Source: Mycteria americana
Lineage: Eukaryota; Chordata; Aves; Ciconiiformes; Ciconiidae
Length of the DNA stretch: 64,000 nucleotides
Direction of reading: 5' to 3'
NCBI RefSeq assembly: GCF_035582795.1
Contig: NC_134371.1
Span: forward strand, 52,277,001-52,341,000
Positions 57,711 through 64,000 of this stretch are shown one piece after another; the stretch's first letter is position 1; every line of letters begins with the position of its first letter. The translations under genes and the position numbers were made by a program. Below the pieces are notes generated by a model. The model saw nothing but the letters and a program-made list of their open reading frames with translations. It did no database searches and was not told where the DNA came from.

Positions 57711-60519
57711 ATCTTGTGAATATGACTGCAACTTTACATGCACATACTGTTCCACGCGCTGAGAACTGGAATGCAGTCCATGGAATGGTAGATTTAGCTT
57801 CATACTTACGGACTTGGTCACAAGGCTGCTTAAATGCTTGCTTTCTTGGCAATTTTTAATCTCTAGTGTTGCTTTAGTATGCGTAGTTAGCTGTACAGTA
57901 GAGTGTGGATGACTTAACCCAGAATGCAAACAGTTGCTGAAAAGCGGTTCGAATATTTGCACAACTGCTGCTGAAGATTTCCAAATTTGTTGTGAAAGGA
58001 TTAGTCACATCCTTGGCACACTCTCCCTGACCTTCACTGATGTCTCTCCGCTTTGCTCCTGTGAATTTGACACAATGACAAAGCAGCTAAAGAGAAACAT
58101 AAAGGCTCTTACTTTAGTTGAATTCCTGACAAATTTGTGATGCTTGGTACTGTACAAAGGAAGGTAAAAAATATTTCTAGTAAAAGTTTCTGTTAAATGC
58201 TCTGACCTGTCAGTCCACCCTGCAGTCTGGCTGGCCAGTGGTTAAGCTTTTGGTGCTGCTATGTTCTAAGTGAGCACTTGCTTGTTTGAAATGATGCACC
58301 AGGTGCTGAGGAGTGAAGGCCAGAAGTTATTCAGCCCGCCCCAAACTAACAGCTTTGAAAACTGGTTGCCTCCAGACAGTGTCCCTCTGTGCGCAAAGCA
58401 ACAAATGTACTTAATCGTGAGTCTTCTGGTTCCTGAGTTAATTTTGTATCACAGGTGCACATTCATTTTAATTACCAAAATGAACAGCTGAGGGGTCAGC
58501 TTGCTACACATCTGGTCTGAAGCCATCCAGAGGGGGAAGGCTGTGCGTCCAATGCTAATAGCACTAATTGTCAATAGCCCTCACTGTTTTCTTGCTGGTT
58601 TGGTTTTAATCCTCTTCTGCCAGTTGAGACTACTGAAATGTGGCAGCTCAACATTTTTTTTCTGTAAACAAATAACAAAGGCTGTACAGTTCTTTTACAC
58701 CGCTGAAGCTGTTGGTTGCAGTCATGAAAAATCCTGGTGCAGATGTTAAAGGTGGTGTTCCTGGAAGTTTGGAGGGATGGTATTCTAATGTACTTCCTTA
58801 AACTTTGCTGCAACATTTTCTGTTACCTGGGCTTTCCCTGTCTTGCTCTGAGCTACTCTGTCTACCTCCTCTGTGGGAGAAGGCATGATGCTTTCAATAG
58901 GCAGGGCCTGACTTTAATGTACTGTTAACAGTTTGGCAATGCAAAGGCAAAAGTTCTTTTACTGTGACTGTACTTTCCAACATAGATCAGTATGTTAAAT
59001 CTACTATATGTAGGTTAAAAATGGCTGAAACTTACATTTAGAATAATGCTCTTATTTTAAATGCTTTCAGGGATTGTGCATGGGCACTTGACCATGTATG
59101 TGGCGAATGTTTGCAGCTGAAGTTGTTGCATACAGCAAAAGCTGTCTGGACTGTAATCTAAATACATCTGTGCAAAGCTCTGGAGTGCAGCAGATGGAGG
59201 CAGGGACATACTATCCTGGCTTGACTGTGCCTCTTCCTGCAATTCCGCAAGCAGTTCCTGCACCTCCCCTGGTGTGGAGATGGTAGTAACTGCACGGCCC
59301 AAAGAGGCAGAACTAGGACTATGCTTGAAGGGGCTGTATGTTCTGAAAAGCAGTTATTACTGGTCCCAGTAGACTACAGTTAATGTGAAGCATTCCAGGA
59401 AAAAATAGTATAACTCTGAATTCGTTTTTAGGCAGTTATGACCCCTTCAGTAAGCTGCTTTGATGAAGCTAAGGAATTTGGCTTCTCTTGCAGAAGCTTC
59501 TCATTCAGAAATGAGCTCTCCTTGTTCCTGGCTGGAGCACTTCTCGGCAGCATTGGGGGATGGCTGTGTGCAGCTGCGTCCGTGGTACACGAGCAGGTCT
59601 TGGGGTTGCAGGGATGGGTGTGGGGAGCTGGAGAGGAGGTGGTTGCAGCTCTGCAGCCTGTTTTAGCTAATTACCACTTTCTTGTGTTAGCAAAGCTAAG
59701 TGGTAGTGAAGACTGTATGACAAGTAGAGCCTAAAGTGCAAGCAAGGAGCCTGGCTACTGTTCAGGTGTTTGTAGTTTCTGGGTTCTCTGCTAATGCATG
59801 TATGTCATTGCTGGGAGGTGGTTCAGCAGCGAGCCTGGGAGAAGACAGGAGTGCTGAAGGATTGCATTCCCCACACACAACAAAGGCACAGGCATAGTAT
59901 CTTCCGGCACTTCCTATGTTAATTCAACTGCAATGTCGACTAGATATTTGAAACTGTCTGTATCTTCATTTGGAGCCTGCCCTTTCTGGAATGATGGCTT
60001 AGTTAAGTATTGAAGTTAAGTGGCTCTAGGCAGTGGTCTCCTGTGAAATTTTAGTTTGTTCTCAAGAGTAAAGATTTCTTTTCTAAATGCGCTCGGAAAA
60101 CTTCATTCTCTGCTTAAAGAACAAGCTAACGGGGGGAGGAAAGAGACTACAATGAAGAAACACCCAGGAGGGGAGTCAGTGTTGTCTCTCCCTGCCCTCA
60201 GAGGAAGTCTATGAAGGGAGAATGCTGATTCAGGCTGGCCAGACTTCAATAGACATGGTCTTCTCCTGCTCCCTGCAGAAGGACTGCTCACCCAAGCAAG
60301 AGGAGGCTACTTCCCTTCAGCCTCAGAAAGAAGGTATGCTCAGATGTGATTATTTATTTTGACCTTTTAAAAAATGAATGGAAGTACACTGAGCTACCAT
60401 TAAGAGACTGGGTTTCTGTAAGTCCCCTCCTGATTGCAAGTTCTTTTCTGAAGTTACCTGCGGAGAAAACATGACAAGTCACTTCAAGAAACAGCAAAAT
60501 CATGTTTGGGACACAATTT
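57711..60519. other. Intergenic DNA between convergent GTF2B and PKN2
   Basis: About 2.8 kb between the likely 3' ends. Open frames on both strands (for example 59302-59057 on minus and 59438-59734 on +) have no recognisable domain or splice signals. I see no mobile element. Confidence 0.5.
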
Positions 60520-62743
60520 ACAAATTACTCTATTTAAAACTTTAATTTGTGATATTAATGACTGCAAAACACTTAGAATGACATTTGTTAAAGGCACATT
60601 TCATTTTAATGCATAGTGTACCATTCTAAAATATCCTAATTTCCTTACAAAGTGCTTGAGCAGCCACATACAGATAAAGTATAGCAAAATATATTTACAA
60701 TCTAGGGTTTAAAATCTTAATCTGCCTAAAAATATTTAAAAAACTACAGAGATAAAATTAGTGCTTTCTTTCAGCTTAACTGGGTGAACATACCCTGCCC
60801 TCTAATTTTTTTTTAATTTTTTTTTTTAGTGATTTACTTAGATTAAAAAAAGATTTCTGTACAAGACGTAGTTACAAAAAGGTATTTTTGAGGATACTTT
60901 CATAAGTGTTAAGCACCCTGTTAGATGCTCATATATATATATATTTGGGAACCAAAAAGGGTGAGCTGACTGTACCTCAAAAGTATTGGTTCCAGCTAGA
61001 TACAGGAACATAATTTGTTTCTTAATAATTAGAATCTGGAAACAAGTAATGCTGAAAAGTCAACTCACTCTGCCAAACATGATTTGTAGAGCTGCTAAAG
61101 ATGCCTTCCTTGTTCCTGCGGGGGGTGCCTGATTTAGACCTATTAACCATTTTTTTTTTTTTTCTTCCCCCCCCTCCCTAAGCCTCTCCCCTGCCTGACC
61201 CTGCAGGTCTGCCCAGCATCATGATTTTAAACAGGTTTGTGTTTCTTCTTTGAATGAATAAAACAAGTTTTGAATTCATTTGAGTGCTGATTCTCACTGT
61301 CTTAGCCCATGATCAGCAAACTCCTGGCTAGGATGAACCTGTGAGAATACATATCCAATCGGCTCTGCATGGTGCTAGAGCTAAGGACCATGTGGGAAAT
61401 TTATTTTCCAAGAATTAATGTTTGCCCACAGAACACCAGATGCCAAAAATAGGTCTTGGTTTACAAGTATGCACAGTGTGTGGTCTAAATTATTTTTCAG
61501 CTTTTGAGGTACAGCTTTTAGTGTTAAGGGGTTTGTAAAATATACACTGTTTTTATCAAAAATATTTTATACATTCTGATACAACATATTGCTTTTACCC
61601 TCAGTGACTGCCAATCTAAGTTCTGGAGTTCAGTGGCCTATATCTATACAAGTATTTTTTTCACTCAGAGTTCTACGTTGTACACTCGGCCACTGTGCAA
61701 AATTAATGAAGTGGTATAATTAAATTACTTGCCTGGACATAAGAATACATTACAACTTCCAAATATACATGTTCACAGCATGTATACATTGAAAATCCTT
61801 ATGTTTTCTAAAAGTGATATGATATTATACAGCAGATACAGGATGATCTAGGTGGTTAGATACAGACCGGTTAATGTATCTGTCCCCTCGGTGAGTGGGA
61901 AAGGCATGAGTTTGAGTACAGAAGTGGATGGGCTTGGGAAATGCATATGCTTTGCTCGTTGTGGTTAGACTGAGCAACATCATTGTTACATTCTTCGTAT
62001 CAACCAGGGTTTTAAGCCATGCTTAAAAAGCTTGAAGGCAAAACTGTTTGGCAAGTGGCTTTGGTAAACTTTCCGGATTTTTCTGGATTTTTCTTTGTAA
62101 TGGAAGCACTTACACTGTTGTTATCTCAAAGGCAAGGCATTTAACATTTTTCCTAATAAATACCATAGAAAATTTACAAAACAAGGCATATCTGTTCTCA
62201 TTATACCATTATTTTAAGAACTCAAGATGAAGGTGTACATAGAAATGTGTAGATTTATAGACTGCCCAAGATAATATTTAACTGAAATCATCTGCCTTCT
62301 CCAGCTAGAACCATGTTCTGTGTGAGTGTCATCAGTATCCCAAACTTCTATTTCCATGTGGCTGAGTAGAGATAAGTGATTACCTAGCTCAAAGTCTGCT
62401 TTTCCCACTTAAGGCAGATTAAAAAGTGATGTTATCTGCTGTAGAAGAGTGAGAGAAACAGTACAGATCCATGTGTGCCCATGTGTGGGAAGCTTAATAC
62501 AGCCTGGGTTCACCAACTCAGCTTAAGAATTCCATAGACCTGCTTTCCAGTGCTCAGATAAAAAACAATATACAAAGAGGCCACTCTTCACAAGAGTGTT
62601 AAAACAGTACTTAAAAGGATCTTCATGTGATTTAAAAAAACCAGAAGCTACAGGTGGCACAGAGAGCAATTGAAGGGGTTGGTATTCTTCTGAGAGAGGC
62701 ATTCTTGTGAGCCAGTCAGCTGGGGTTTCACAGTGTCTAGAAG
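60520..62743 (-). other. PKN2: PKN2 3'UTR (extent approximate)
   Basis: AT-rich sequence after the PKN2 stop on the minus strand. Candidate minus-strand poly(A) signals are AATAAA (reverse complement at 61400-61405) and ATTAAA (60541-60546), giving 3'UTRs of about 1.4 or 2.2 kb. The distal limit is a guess. It includes a T-rich stretch near 60805-60830 and (AT)7 at 60931-60944. Confidence 0.4.

Positions 62744-64000
<1,257 letters not shown>

Noticed and set aside
59057-59302. Minus-strand 81-codon frame with a Glu/Gln/Leu-rich segment between GTF2B and PKN2
   Set aside because: Looks mildly protein-like but has no homologue I recognise, no splice sites and no neighbouring coding segment.

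Overview
This is vertebrate nuclear DNA and almost certainly avian. It holds widely spaced small exons with GT-AG introns, two GC-rich CpG-island promoters in an AT-rich background, CR1 retrotransposon pieces and two solo LTRs, one of which resembles a family common in bird genomes. The gene order KYAT3 - GTF2B - PKN2 matches the conserved synteny block on human 1p22. No bacterial, plasmid or CRISPR features are present.

Layout. 1-2140 is upstream DNA with no gene that I recognise. About 2150-3140 is the CpG-island promoter of KYAT3. KYAT3 (kynurenine aminotransferase 3 / cysteine conjugate beta-lyase 2) runs on the + strand, with 13 coding exons from 7883 to 27512 that join without a frame error into 453 residues; its poly(A) signals lie at 27799-28181. 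The introns carry an antisense solo LTR (3340-3891, 4-bp target duplication), an old tRNA-type SINE (about 8243-8425), a GC-rich degenerate repeat patch (about 13440-13960), a 36-bp tandem duplication (16448-16519) and an old CR1/L3-like tail (about 23949-24052). The 28.2-32.7 kb intergenic gap holds a sense-oriented solo LTR (30016-30521, 6-bp target duplication).

About 32690-34260 is the CpG-island promoter of GTF2B (general transcription factor IIB), with a consensus TATA box 64 bases before the ATG. GTF2B has seven coding exons (33391-57338) giving exactly 316 residues, the usual vertebrate length. Intron 2 (10.3 kb) and intron 3 (7.6 kb) are long and contain two CR1 fragments plus homopolymer and simple-sequence tracts. 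The most peculiar tract is a C15-ATT-C12-A10-G11 run at 49020-49070.

From about 60.5 kb the window enters the 3' end of PKN2 (protein kinase N2) on the minus strand: 3'UTR, last coding exon (62744-62947), penultimate exon (63028-63108) and part of the next intron. GTF2B and PKN2 are therefore convergent, with about 2.8 kb between their likely 3' ends.

The three genes do not form a pathway. KYAT3 is a PLP enzyme of tryptophan/kynurenine, glutamine and cysteine-conjugate metabolism. GTF2B is a core RNA polymerase II initiation factor. PKN2 is a Rho-regulated AGC kinase. I found no convincing new biological system. The best leads are the dual-start arrangement of KYAT3, the TATA-driven GTF2B promoter, the C/A/G homopolymer palindrome, the two cleanly bounded solo LTRs, and antisense protein-like debris in KYAT3 intron 8.
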